A DNA stretch of 64,000 nucleotides from Hippophae tibetana (Eukaryota; Streptophyta; Magnoliopsida; Rosales; Elaeagnaceae), in assembly GCA_037013495.1 (NCBI GenBank), contig CM072806.1, positions 23,460,001-23,524,000 on the forward strand. Direction: 5' to 3'. This document shows positions 22,485 through 34,765 of the stretch, piece by piece. The translations under genes and the position numbers were made by a program. Within the stretch, counting starts at the first letter, position 1; each line of letters starts with the position of its first letter. The notes beneath the pieces are model-generated. The model had not been told where the DNA came from, did not search any database, and was given only the letters and a program-made list of their open reading frames with translations.

Positions 22485-25400
22485 TAATTGGAGCACCACG
22501 ATGAATACATTATGAGGTGCCAAAGATACTTGGAACATTGTAAGGAATGGGTATGTTGAATCACAAGATAAGTCTACTTTTTCTCAAGTAAAAAAAGATG
22601 TTCTCAAGGATTTAAGAAAGAAAGACAAAAAGACATCATTTCACATCTTTCAAGCTTTGGATGATGATGGCTTTGAGAAGGTGTCTGTAGCAAAAACATC
22701 CAAGCAAGTATGAGATATGCTTCAAACATCTTATAAGGGAGCGAAGCTAGTAAATAAGGTATGTCTTCAAAATATAAGGGGTGAGTTTGAATCCTTACAT
22801 ATGAAAAAATTCAAAACAATTCGGAATATTTTTTCAGAGTTCCAGACATTTCTAGTCAACTAAAAAGAAATGCTGAAACTTTAGGTTAGGTGAAAATTAT
22901 GGAGAAAATTCTTCGCTCTGTTGTTAAAAAATTTGAGTATATTGTAGTTACTCAAAAAGAGTCCTCCTTAATGAGTACTACTTGGGTTAAATTTTATTAG
23001 TTTTTTAGGCCTTCATTTGGTATGAATATTATGATTAAATTTAGGCCTTCACTTAGACTCTTCTTGGTATCCCTCTAACTTGGATACGACCTAAATTAAT
23101 GCCTCTTTGAGCTTTTTGGATCGCATCAATATAAAAACCTAAATCTAAAAAGCATAAACTTTCTCTTAGTAATGATACCTATTTTATGGTGTTTAAAGCT
23201 AAGTCATTTCAACCTAGACCTGATTCAAAGACTTCTAAAGGATGATTCTTTGAAGGAACTAAGTGGTGTTACTCTTTCGGTATATGAATATTGTTTAGAA
23301 GGGAAGATGACCAAAAGACCCTTTTTAGCAAAGATTCAAAGAGTCACGCAACCACTCAAACTAGTACACTCAGATGTAAGTAGACCCATAAGTATTCAAG
23401 TGAGAGGTGGTTATGAGTACTTCATTACATTCATAGATGAATACCTAAGACCTGGGTATATCAACCTAATATAATAGAAGTTAGAAACTTTTGGAAAGTT
23501 TCAAGAATTTTGTGTTGAAGTTCAAAAGCAACTAGGTATGTCATTAAAGATGTTATGATCAGATCGTAGCAACAAACACCTTGACACGAAGATCAAGGAC
23601 CACTTGCTAAAGTATAAGATAGTTTTTGAGCTCACAATACTTGGTAGAACATAACATATTGGTGTTGTGAAAAAGGAGAAATAGAACTTTAATTGAGATG
23701 GTTAGATGAATGGTGAGTTATGCATCCCTACCTACATCATTTTTGGGATATGCTCTACAAAAAACTACTTACATATTGAATTTGGTTCCTTCCAAGTCTG
23801 TCCCTAAGACTCTAGTGAAACCATTGATGGGATGTAAACCTGGTGTTCCATATTCACATATGGGGATGTCTAGTAAACTTACTTAAAGAAAATATTTGAA
23901 CGTTAGAGCCAAGGTTTGAAACATACTTATTTGCTAATTATTGTAAAGAAATAAGAAGAGGTTTGTTCTATAATAGTTAAGAGAAAATGTGTCTGTGTCA
24001 ACGAATACCATATTTCTTGAACATGGTTATATGAAAAAAAATAAGCATAAAGTCTAATAGGATCAGGCAACCATCACATGTTAACATTGATACTCAATCA
24101 AATAAGAAAACCATAGTCTATAATTAAGATCTGCCATAGCTTCATCGTAGTGGGAAGGTAATTAGATTATCCAACTGATACATAAGAGATGGTAAGGAAC
24201 AAGTTGATATGTCTAATAGTCATATAGATGTTTCATTGTCTTAAAAACAAAAAAATGGAGGATATTTACAAAGATAAATGGATTACAGCCATGAACCTCA
24301 AGATGGAATTGATGTATTCAAGATCTATCTAGAAGCTTGTAAAAAACCCTATGAGGTTAGACTTATTGGGTAAAAATGGCTCAACAAGGGGAAAAAGGGA
24401 ATGGATAAAAATGGAGACTTTCAAAGCTAGACTAGTGGTATAGTGCTTTTCTAAAAAGGCGAGGGTTTACCATGAGGAAACCTTCTCACTAGTGCTTAAA
24501 TCCATTCGGAACTCTTATCCATGGCAGGAACTCTCAATTGCAAGATTTGGAAAATGGTTGTCAATATGGCATTCTTGAATGACTATCTTGAAGAGATCAT
24601 GTATATTATCCAACTAAAGGGGTTCGTAGTGAAAAACCAAGAATGAAAGGTTTGCAAGCTTAAGAGGTCCATTTATGGACACAAGCATGTGTCAAGATCA
24701 TTGAACAAGTGATTTGATAAAACCATGAAGACCTATGGTTTAGGGAAAAACCTTGATGGACATTGTGTTTACAAACTCATCAAGGATGGAAAAGTATACT
24801 TCTTGGTGCTTTGTAAGGATAATATTCTATTTATTGGGAATAGTGTATGAGTGTCGTCAAATGTAAAGCAATGGCTAAGTAGTTTTAGATGAAGAATTTT
24901 GGTAAAGGCAAGCTATATTCTAGTTATACAAATCATTCATGATTATAAGAATAAGTTCTTAGCCTTGTCCCAAGCATCATATATAGACAAGGTTTTGTGT
25001 AGATTCTCGATGTAAAAATCCAAGAAAGGTACCTTACCTAGTAGACATAGGATTACCATATCTGAGTAGTGTTCGAGGACACCACAAAGTGATAAAGGAT
25101 AGGAGATGGGTGTCATATGCATCAACAGTTGGAAGTTTGATGTATGCTATGTTGTATATTAGGCCTAACATCTATTATGTTGTTTGCATAATTAGTCGAT
25201 GTCAATCTAACCCAAAATTAGATCATTAGGTTGTAGTCAAGTGCGTCTTCAAGTATCATAAGAGAATGAGGAACTTATCGCTAGTCTATTTTGGTGGAGA
25301 TTTGATGCCTACCAAATACACAGACTCTAACTTTCAAATAGATAAAGATTCTCGAAGATATACATCTAAGTTAGTGTTTTCCATGGTTAAAGGATCATAA

Positions 25401-25791
25401 GGTAAGGTTATATAACTGATTTCATAATGAAAGTTGAATATGTTTTTGCTTATATAGTAGTAAAATAAGGCATATGGCTCTGCAAGTTTTTGGAAGATTT
25501 AGAAGTTGTCCCAAATATGAAACAATTTCTAACACTATTCTCTAATAACAATGGAGTAGGGGCCAACTTAAAATAATAAAGAAGCCACAAACAAGGAAAG
25601 CATATAGAGCACAAGTATCATTTGATCCAAGAGATTGTACATCGAGAAGATGTAGTAGTCAAGAAGATAACTTCTGAGAAAAACCTTCATGACCTGTTTA
25701 CCTAGACAATACCAACCAATTGTTTTTAGGGTCATCTAAAAGGGATGAGGTTTAAAGACATTACCCTTTTATTTAAGGGCTTGTAGGGAAT
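22485..25791 (+). pseudogene. Copia C polyprotein remains
   Basis: A decayed plus-strand Ty1/copia coding region. Gag at about 22497-22980 (NWSTTMNT ... LQTSYKGAKLVNKV). GAG_pre-integrase at about 23172 (LWCLKLSHFNLDLIQRL), with a Cys-containing motif and integrase start (PLKLVHSDVSRPISIQVRGG, FITFIDEY) to about 23470, more integrase to about 23800. RT at about 24290-25000, RNase H and tail to about 25730. Many stops and frameshifts are present. A 3' LTR appears to follow at 25792. No matching 5' LTR was recognised. Confidence 0.75.
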
Positions 25792-26972
25792 TGTTAAGAT
25801 AAAGTCCTAAAAGCAAATAAGTTTGTATTTAAATTTTTGCTAAAATTATAATAAATAAAAGGAACCTTTTATTTATTTACATGTTTTATTTTATTCTTCA
25901 AATAAATCATAAATTCTTGATTATTCATGTATGCTTAAAAATCAATATATTAATGTATATACAGGAGGATTGATTTTAAGTGAATAATCAAATTGTCTAT
26001 GACAATTAAAGTATATATAATGGGATGTTTAATTAAGTCACTAGTACGACCCATATCCATTTGGAATGGAGTGACCCTTATCTAGGGTGATTGATGTGAA
26101 GACATCTAGTTTGGAGTACTTTGTATAATATTTGATTATATCATATTGGACTAGACATATAAAAAAACAAAATTACTATTTGTTTACTCACAATTGTTTT
26201 TCTATGTCTCTCGATGACCATGTGTGGGACGATCTTAATTATGAGTGATTTAGTTGACACCTTACTGTAGTACCTTGATATTTAACTTACTTGGTAATAC
26301 CCAAAGTGTTGGGGTAAGATACCTTATATCATGGTATCTTGGTATTTATGGTAAGTTGGAAGGTTATCTCATAAGATATGGAATTCACTCTATCTATACG
26401 CAGATGTTAGATAGTAGTTCTCTTGTTTACCAATCCATAACTTGAATGATTGCACGTATTCTACAATATGATTGTAGATAGTTATTCATATGCATCGTGG
26501 GTGCACAAGGGGAATATGTAATAGAGGAGGTAAAACAGACTTAATGACCTTGATCATATTACAAACTGGATGTAGAGAATTGAGTTGCACCTAAGGGTTA
26601 TATCAATGGATTACTCATATATATTGTGCTTATTAAATAACAGCTATGATATTCGATAGTTTTCAATCTTAGATTTATAGTGAGCTTGGTAATTTAGTGG
26701 TACCTAAACAAAAAGTATACATTCAGATTGATATTATTAAACTAATATATTAGTAGTCTTCGAATTTAACCAAAATACAACAATGGTCCAATTTTTTCAA
26801 AAACAAATATAAAAGATAATTTTATCTTCATCAAAATATTTATTATCTTATATATTTTCATTTTTCTTGTCCATTTCAACAAGAAAATATATCATACCAT
26901 CCTAGTAATTACAGCTAACCTTTATCCTCTACTTCTTCACATCCCTGATATAACTTTATTCCTTTGTTAGTC
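25792..26972 (+). mobile_element. Probable 3' LTR of copia C
   Basis: After the last coding remnants and a short purine-rich stretch, the sequence starts TGTTAAGATAAAGTCC, a normal LTR start, and continues for about 1.2 kb of noncoding DNA until it is replaced by the gypsy LTR at 26973. The end is not a clean CA, so it may be truncated. Confidence 0.5.
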
Positions 26973-27452
26973 TGATCGGTGTAAAACTATAAGTGCACAG
27001 TATCGTAGTTTTATAATAAAGTGATAAGTAAAGTATCATCCTCATGGATTGGTAACTTATTTTTGACAAATATCAAAATTATATTAATCTTAATTTTATC
27101 TAGAGAACTCACTAAGGTTGTTGCAATTGAAATTTAAAATAAAATAAATTTAAAGAAAATGCACAAAAGAACATAAAAGTGTTTTTTTTAAATCAAATCA
27201 ATAGGAAGAAAAATTCTAGAAAATTGATTCTACCTAATCTATCCCTATGTTTTACTCATCTAGCTAATTTAATTTAATTCTCTCTGTTTGTTAGCAATCT
27301 TCAAAAATATCCAAAAGCATATTTCGATAGTCAATTAAAAATAATATTGTTTATTAATTTACACAAGAGTGTGTAATTTAATAAATTAAGAAATTATTAA
27401 GACCAATGATTTTTAAAACTATACATGTCTATACAAGTCTTTTGACCTCTTT
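26973..27452 (-). repeat. Truncated 3' LTR of the gypsy element
   Basis: About 480 bp align with the first part of the LTR at 33858. At about 27450 (after TACAAGTCTTT) the two copies part, so the U3-side portion, around 400 bp, is missing or replaced here. Confidence 0.8.
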
Positions 27453-28450
27453 TTTTCCTTTTTTTCACCTTGATACTCAATAAGTGGGGTTTTTTTTTGT
27501 GTAGCTGCCTTGACACTCAGTCTTTACTAATTTCAACAAATTTTATACTTTTTCGATTCTTGCTTTCCACTTTCTTTCTTTCTTTTTCTTTTTCCTTTTT
27601 TTTGTTTTCAAATAGAGCAACCATAATGTGCATTATTTAATTTGAACCAACTTTCTCTGTATATGAAAATTTTCACTAACAATATTTTTTCAAAATTTAA
27701 GCTAAGTTAATAGTTTTTCAGGCATAGAATGTGAATGATTTATTTAGTTAAAAAAACAAATAAGGCTTATATAAAATAAGGCTCAATGGGGTTAACTATG
27801 GGAATACACCATGCAATGATGGTGTGATAATTAGGACGAATGGGAAAGCATTTTGGTTGTGAAAAAATTTGCCTAGATCATCTCTCTAATATTTGGTATC
27901 AATTAGGATTTCGCATCAAGGATCCATCAATAGATTCTAGAGCAAAGCTAGATTAAACTTTTTCCAACCCAGTTAATTCAACTCCTTCTCTTCATAGGCA
28001 AAATGGAGTAGAGAAAAAATTTACTATGTGCTCAATTATTTTCAAGGACAAAGATTTAAATCAAAGTACCTACAAAATTCTGACTAACATAATAGTAGAT
28101 TTTGAAAAAACATTATCACACTCATCCTCAATCACAAATTTCATAGTCATAACGAATACAATCATACTCAAATACATGCATGATAAGAGAATTCAACAAC
28201 TCAAGACCATAGGAGTTGACACCCCAAATATAAACTAAACAATGTCCTCATTGTAATTTAAAAGTGAGACATATGGAAGAAATGAAAGAACTTTCCTGGT
28301 TTTATGATGGATCTGCATTAGTTTGTAATTTTTAGATTTTTATTTCTGCAAAATAAATCGGCATCAAAATCCAAATTATTAAAATAGTAATAAAAAATAA
28401 AATAAAAGAATAAAATAAATTTTTATGGGCTGCCTCTCATAAGTGCTTGT
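27453..28450 (-). other. Gypsy 3' noncoding region
   Basis: Lies between the end of integrase and the LTR fragment. It contains a long pyrimidine tract (about 27560-27612; purine-rich on the element's sense strand) and no supportable frame. The open frame at 28026-28238 on the other strand has no domain. Confidence 0.5.
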
Positions 28451-29534
28451 TTTATAATCTACAACGAGACTTTTCAATCTTCATCAATTAGGATTTCAAA
28501 AAGGAATAAATGCACAATTCCTCTCCACTTGTTCTCCATAATAGTGCTTCAATCTCTAACCATTAACTCTGAATGTATTCCATACCTTTTCCCTCAAGTC
28601 TATTACTCCAAAAGTGGAAACTTTGTCAATTGTATAAGAACCTGTCCATCTTGATCTTAACTTTCCCGGGAAGAGTTTTAATCATGAATTGAAAAGCAAA
28701 CCCTATTGTCCTGGAGAAAAATCCCACCTAAGAATCTGTTTGTCATGGCACTTCTTTGTCTGTTCTTTGTAGATTTTTGCATTTTCATACGCATCATTCC
28801 AAAACTCATCCATTTCATTCAATTGAAGAAGTTATTTTTCCCCTGCTGCCTTCAAATCAAAATTAAACTTCTTTATAGCCCAATAATTTTTATGCTCTAA
28901 CTCAACAGGGAGATGACATGCTTTCCCAAACACTAAACGATAAGGAGACATCACGATAAGTGTTTTAAAAACTGTATTCTATGCCCATAAAGCATCATTG
29001 AGCTTCTTTGACCAATTCTTTCTATTGGTGTTGACTGTCTTCTCAAGGATATTCTTGATTTCTCAATTTGAAATCTCAGCTAGGCTATTAGTTTAAGGAT
29101 GATAGGCAAGTGATATCTTGTGTTTCACACCATATTTAGAGAGAATATTGTCGAATAACTTGTTGCAAAAATGGGTCTCTTCATCACTAATAATAGTTCG
29201 TGGAGTGCCTAATTTTGTGAATATGTTCTTATGTAGAAATTTGAGCACTACTTTTGCATCATTTTTTGTTGTAGCAATTTCCTCCACCCATTTTGAGACA
29301 ATCAACTGCTAACAAGATATAAACAAAGCCAAAAAAGGAAGAAAAAGGACTCATAAAATCAATTCCCCAAACATCAAATAACTCAACCTCTAAGATATTT
29401 TTCAATGGTAGCTCATGATGCCTTGAAATACTTCCCATACGTTGGCATCGATCACAAGTCTTCACCAAAGTATAACAATCATGATGAGGAATGGAAATGA
29501 TAGAGAATGGCTTGCATTTTCTCTTTAGGCACAC
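28451..29534 (-). pseudogene. Gypsy integrase
   Basis: Minus strand. His/Cys zinc region and core: TCDRCQRMGSISRHHELPL, then DVWGIDFMSPF and IVSKWVEEIATTKND, then PRTIISDEETHFCNKLF and YGVKHKISLAYHP. The expected first Asp (GIDFM) and second Asp (SDEETHF) of the DDE set are visible. The C-terminal part down to about 28450 includes RWTGSYTIDKV, typical of gypsy integrase tails, in a frame broken by stops. Confidence 0.8.
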
Positions 29535-29839
29535 ATCTTCGAATGATTTGATCAGGGCATCTTTTGAAAAGCAAAGGTTAATCCCAAAAATAATATTTCA
29601 CATCATGCAAAAACTTCTTATGTTGATGATAAGTAAGATCTGGTGGAAATACCCTACAAGCTAAGTAGTTTACAATGTCAGCATACCAAGGAAGCTTGAT
29701 CTCACATGTAAACAACTACTCATCAAGGAATGCTTCTTGAATCTCAAAATCTGGTTTCATTTTTTCTTGCTCCAACCGAGAGAGATGGTCAGCAACTAAA
29801 TTTTAACTTCCTTTCTTATCTCGAACTTCCAAATCAAAT

Positions 29840-31314
29840 TCTTGAAGAAGAAGAATTCAACGAATTAGTCTAGGCTTAGCATCCTTCTTGCTAAACAAAT
29901 AACGAAATGTTGCATGATTAGTGAACATTATCACCTTTGTACCAATAAGATAAGACCAAAATTTGTCACAATCAAACACCAAAGCGAGCATCTCCTTCTT
30001 AGTTGTTGTATAATTCATTTGGGTTTTAGTCATTATCTGACTTGTATAGTATATGGCCCTAAAAAGTTTGTCTCGCTTTTGTACTAACACTACTCCAACT
30101 GCAAAGTCACTTGCATCACACATGATTTCAAAAAGTTTACTACAATCAGGTAAAGTCAACTTGTGCTGAAATCAGTTTCTCCTTGATTGCATTAAAGGCT
30201 TGCAAACAAACATCATCAAAGTCAAATGTAGAATTTTTTTTAAGAAGATTAAATAAAGGCTTAGAGAGTTTAGAACAATTCTTTATAAATCTTCTATAAA
30301 ATCTCACATGTCCCAAAAAACTTATGACTCATTTCACATTCCTTGGAGGTGGTAGTTGTTCTATGGTTGCAATTTTAGTTCGATCAACCTTAATTCCTTT
30401 AGATGACACTCTATGTCCAAGCATAATTCCTTCTTGAACCATGAAATTATACTTCTCCTAGTTTAGGAAAAGCTTTTTATTTTCACATCTCTACAAACCA
30501 AGAGCTAAATTATACAAACAATGATCAAAAGATGTAACAAAAACCAAAAATTTGTCCATGAAAATTTGCATTATATCTTCCACTATATCAAAAAAATAGC
30601 CATTATGCAACGTTAAAATGTTGTTGGGGCATTGCATAATCCAAAGGGCATCCTTCTAAAAGCAAATGTTCCGTAAAGGCATGTGAATGTAGTTTTCTCC
30701 CAATCTTCGAGGGCTATGGTAATCTGGTTATACCCCGAATAATCATCTAAGAAGCAATAATAGGGATATCCAACTAATCGATCTAACATTTGATCAATGA
30801 ATGGAAGTGGAAAATAATTCTTCCTTGTTTCTTTGTTCAACTTGCAATAATTTATACATACAAGCCAACCCGTGACTGTTCTTGTAGGAATAAGCTCATT
30901 GTTTTCATTTTTCACTACCGTAATTCCACTCTTTTTTTGTATAAGATACACTGGACTTACCCACGAGTTGTTTGAAATAGCATAAATAATTTCAACATTA
31001 AAGAGCTTCAAAATTTCAGCTCTCACAACTTCCTTCATTACTAGATTTAATCTTCTTTGGGGATCAATTGATGGTTTGTAAAGTTCCTCCATTAGAATCT
31101 TGTGCATGAAAATAGATGGACTTATACCTTTTATGTCAAAGATAGTCCATCCCAAGGCTATTCTATGCTCCCTTACCACACATAGTAACTTTTCCTCTTC
31201 TTCGTGTGTAAATGATTCTGCAACAATCACCAGAAATGTGTAATTATCATCCAAGAACGCATAGTAAAAATTCTTAGGAAATTGCTTCAACTCTGGAGTT
31301 GTAGTTTGCTGCAC
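29840..31314 (-). pseudogene. Gypsy reverse transcriptase and RNase H
   Basis: RT begins within 31314-30613 with PSIDPQRRLNL, GITVVKNENNELIPTRTVTG and YCFLDDYSGYNQI, followed by YGTFAFRRMPFGLCNAPTTF. The following catalytic motif near 30560 reads FMDKF where intact relatives have two Asp, so the polymerase should be dead. RNase H lies at 30159-29857 ([12 protein letters not shown] ... [20 protein letters not shown]). Several frameshifts separate the parts. Confidence 0.85.
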
Positions 31315-31493
31315 TTTTTTCTGTAGAGATTACAGAATTCGTCTTTGTTACCATTGGCTCTAGCCTCTCCACTTCTTTGCTACATGATGTAACATGCTGC
31401 AATGCTTCCAAGGAAAATACATAGTGGAGAAATTCTTCACTAATAAAAGGTAAATCAAGTTCATAACACATGAGAATTGTTGAAATCATCAGC

Positions 31494-32432
31494 CTACATA
31501 TCCACTTGAAAGACTTTTACTACACATTGCTCAATGACATCTACCCGAAAAAAAGTGCTTGGATCTTCTGGAAATCTCATAGCTTCGTAGATATTGAATG
31601 GAACCTCTTCCTTGTTCACTCTCAATGTTAAATCACCCTTTTGAACATCCATTAAAACCCTTCCCGTAGCCAAGAATGGTCGGCCAAGAATTAGTGGGAC
31701 ATCTTGGTCTTCATCCATATCTAACACCATAAAAGCGGTAGGAAAAATAAATATATCCACCTTTACCAATACATCTTCTATGATTCCACGTGGATACTTG
31801 ATAGATCGGTCTGTTAGTTGCAAATAAATTGTTGTTTGTTTCATCTCTCCAAGTCCTAATTTCCTATAAACAGAAAATGGCATAAGATTAATGTTAGCAC
31901 TAAGATCACATAAAACTTTCTCAAAAAATGAATTTTCAATAGTGTAAGGCAAAGTGAAACTCCCTGAATCTTTTAATTTTTGAGGCAATTTCTTTTGAAG
32001 AATGACACTACATTTTTTAGAAAGCTTCACTATTTCGAACTCCTTCAACCTTCTCTTCTTGGAAATGATGTCCTTTAGAAATTTGGCATAATTTGGCATA
32101 TAGTCTAAAGCATCTACAAAAGGAATATTTATGTAAATTTTCTTAAAGATATCCAAAAAGTTAGAAAATTTCTTATCTAATTTGTGTTTTTGAAATCGTT
32201 GAGGATAAGGAAGTGGAGTAGAAAGAATAGAAGGATTGTCAGGAAATGAAATTGATAGAGGCATGTTAACCTCACTTAGTGTATCATCAACAACCTCATA
32301 TTCTTCTATTTTATGATTACTTTGTCCATTGTTTGGAGTTGTAGTGGTGGACTCAGTTTCCTTTGATGGTGACCTCCCAATTTCTCTTCCACTCCTAAGT
32401 GTAATGGTCTTGCATTGTTCCTTTGGATTCAC
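31494..32432 (-). pseudogene. Gypsy gag tail and aspartic protease
   Basis: Starts after gag with MNPKEQCKTITLRSGREI, a conserved entry into the protease region. The protease active-site stretch reads LCDLSANINLMPFSVYRKLG, where relatives usually have D-L-G-A, and is followed by VPLILGRPFLATG, the conserved ILGRPFL motif. About 312 codons are open, one of the better kept parts of the element. It matures the polyprotein in an active element. Confidence 0.8.
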
Positions 32433-32512
32433 TTATGTATTGCTAGGAAATTTTCCTCTTTGTTGAGCATTAATGGTTGTGACTTGTTGCCCAATTTTCA
32501 CTTCAAGATTTT

Positions 32513-33634
32513 TCATAGTGACTCCCATATTGTCAAAATGAGTCTCAATGTTATCCATCCGTGAATTATTCTTTTTAAACCTTGCTTTGGTCTCCTCAAT
32601 AAAGGAAACCATGGCATCCTCAAGTGACGTCTCTTCTTACTTAGTTGACTATCAAACCCTAGAGGAGGTTGCAACACATTCTTTATGTTTCTATAAGAAA
32701 AATTCTCATGATTTTGAAGCCTTGGATGGTAATAATTTGGCATCTGATCACCACGATAATTGTACTTTCGATTATTGATGTATTGAATCTGCTCTTGACT
32801 TAATTCATTCATCAGAAATGTCATACTTGAAGTTGCAACATATTCTGCACTTTGTGGTATTCTTTAGGTTGTCAAGCATGAAATTTGATGAGATAGAGAA
32901 GCTACTTGAGCTGAAAGGATAGCAAACGGCTCCAATTCATGAATCCCGACAACTTTAATAGCCATAGATCTTTTAATTGTCCATTGATAGTTGTTTAAGG
33001 CCATTTCTTCCAAAAGAGAAGTAACATCTTCAGGTGTCTTTGACATCAAAGTTCCACCAGAAGTAGCATTAACTATAGTTCTAGTTTGCCCATTAAACCC
33101 ATTATAGAACATCTGAACTTGCAACCAATCTGAAAATCCACGTTGAGGGAAATGTCGAATCATATCTTTATACCTTTCCTATGCTTCATAGAGTGTCTCA
33201 AAATCATTTTGTCTACATTCACCAATCTCACTCCTCAATTGGGCTGTTTTTCCAGGTGGAAAGAATTTAGCAAGAAACTTTTTTGTCATGTCCTGCTAAC
33301 TAGTGATGCTTCCCGATTGTAAAGATTGTAGCCAACCTCTGGCCTTATTCCTCAATGAAAAAGGAAACAATCTTAGTCTAATGATGTCTTCAGTAACACC
33401 ATTCATCTTTACAGTGTCACAAATCTCCAAGAACATCGCCAAATGAATATTGGGATCATTAAGTGGAAATCCGCTAAATTGAGCTTGTTGCACCATACTG
33501 ATCAACGTCGGTTTGAGCTCAAAATTATTGGCATTAATGGTTTGGCATCTTACACCTGAGTAGTTGTCATTCACAATTGGCCTTACATAATTCATCAAGG
33601 TGTGTGGTTGTGCATTCTGTTCTTCTTCAACCAT
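32513..33634 (-). pseudogene. Gypsy gag
   Basis: Start chosen at MVEEEQNAQPH (33634). The retrotransposon gag domain includes TINANNFELKPTLISMVQQAQF, FLEICDTVKMNG, LRLFPFSLRNKARGWLQSL and, after a frame break near 33296, FPQRGFSDWLQVQMFYNGFNG. A zinc-knuckle-free linker runs to 32513. It forms the capsid in active elements; here it is interrupted. Confidence 0.8.
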
Positions 33635-33835
33635 GGTTAGTAATTTCTTCTTTCTTTGTGATATAAAGGTTCTTTCAATCTCCGGATAAAAAATAATAAT
33701 GTTTCGAGTTCTAACACGGCGCATCCAACGTAAAAAACACACCTAGAGAAAAAAATGAAAAAAATAAAATATAATTCTAAATTAAAACTAATATTACTAT
33801 GTATCAATATTGGCAAAAATAAGAAAAAATCATTC

Positions 33836-33853
33836 CTCGTCAACGGCACCAAA
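33836..33853 (-). other. Gypsy primer-binding site
   Basis: Minus strand TTTTTGGTGCCGTTGACG, close to the tRNA-Asp/Glu-type site TGGCGCCGTTG used by many Athila/Tat elements, and located just inside the 5' LTR. Confidence 0.6.
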
Positions 33854-33857
33854 AACT

Positions 33858-34765
33858 TGATCAGTGTAAAACTATAAGTGCACAATATCGTAGTTTTATA
33901 ATAAAGTAATAGGTAGAGTATCGTTCTCAGGGATTGGTAACTTATTTTTGAAAAATATCAAAATTATACTAATCTTAATTTTATCTAGAGAACTCACTAA
34001 GGTTATTGCAATTGAAATTTAAAATAAAATAAATTTAAAGAAAATGCACAAAATGCAATTGAAATTTAAAATAAAATAAATTTAAAGAAAATGCACAAAA
34101 GAACATAAAAGTGTTTTTTTAAATCAAATCAATAGGAAGAAAAATTCTAAAAAATCGATTTCATCTAATCCCTCCGTATGTTTTACTCATCTAGCTAATT
34201 AAATTTAATTCTCTCTCTTTGTTAGTAATCTTCAAAAATATCCAAAAGCCTATTTTAATAGTCAATTGGAAATAATCTTGTTTATTAATTTACACAAGAG
34301 TATGCAATTTAATAAAGTAAGAAAACATTAAGACCAATGATTTTTAAAACTACAGATATTTATACAAGTCTTTCGATCTCTATATTCATCTATGCCGAAA
34401 TATTTTAGATATATCCTATAATTCTCTCTTTCGATAGTAAATTATAAGATTAAAATCATCTAATTAATAGTTAGTTAATTAGAAGCATCCTCTACAATCG
34501 TCTTCCTCTTTTTTGAACTTTTTTTTTCTCTCTCCCGATTCCTTTTATATATATATATATATATCCGATTTAAATAAAATTTAATTTAAATTTAAAAATC
34601 TTTAAATATATGCTTTTAAAATTTTGGATCTTCATTATCTTCAAATATGTAATAAAATATAAATAATAAAAATGAAGTCTAAAATTAATAAAAATTAAAT
34701 AAAATTATAAAAAAATTTAAAGTTGAGAAGTGATAAATTATTTCAAATTATGCAAGTTATCACAA
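33858..34765 (-). repeat. 5' LTR of the gypsy element
   Basis: About 0.9 kb, starting TGATCAGTG in plus orientation and ending about GTTATCACA. It contains a TA tract (about 34547-34563) and a 47-bp tandem duplication. The outer boundary is set only by the TG...CA rule because the partner LTR is truncated. Confidence 0.7.
34008..34101. repeat. 47-bp tandem duplication in the gypsy 5' LTR
   Basis: Copies at 34008-34054 and 34055-34101 differ at most at one end base. The left LTR has only one copy, so the duplication arose after insertion or within one LTR. Confidence 0.9.

Larger units (their letters stand above)
26973..34765 (-). mobile_element. Ty3/gypsy (Athila/Tat-like) retrotransposon
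   Basis: Two related sequences starting TGATC(G/A)GTGTAAAAC lie at 26973 and 33858 and bracket a minus-strand gag-protease-RT-RNase H-integrase region, the domain order of gypsy. A primer-binding site of TTGGTGCCGTT type adjoins the 5' LTR. Similarity of gag (TINANNFELKP) and RT (ELIPTRTVTGW) points to the Athila/Tat side of the family. Frameshifts, stops and a changed RT catalytic motif show it is inactive. No matching target duplication was found, and the left LTR is incomplete. Confidence 0.85.
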
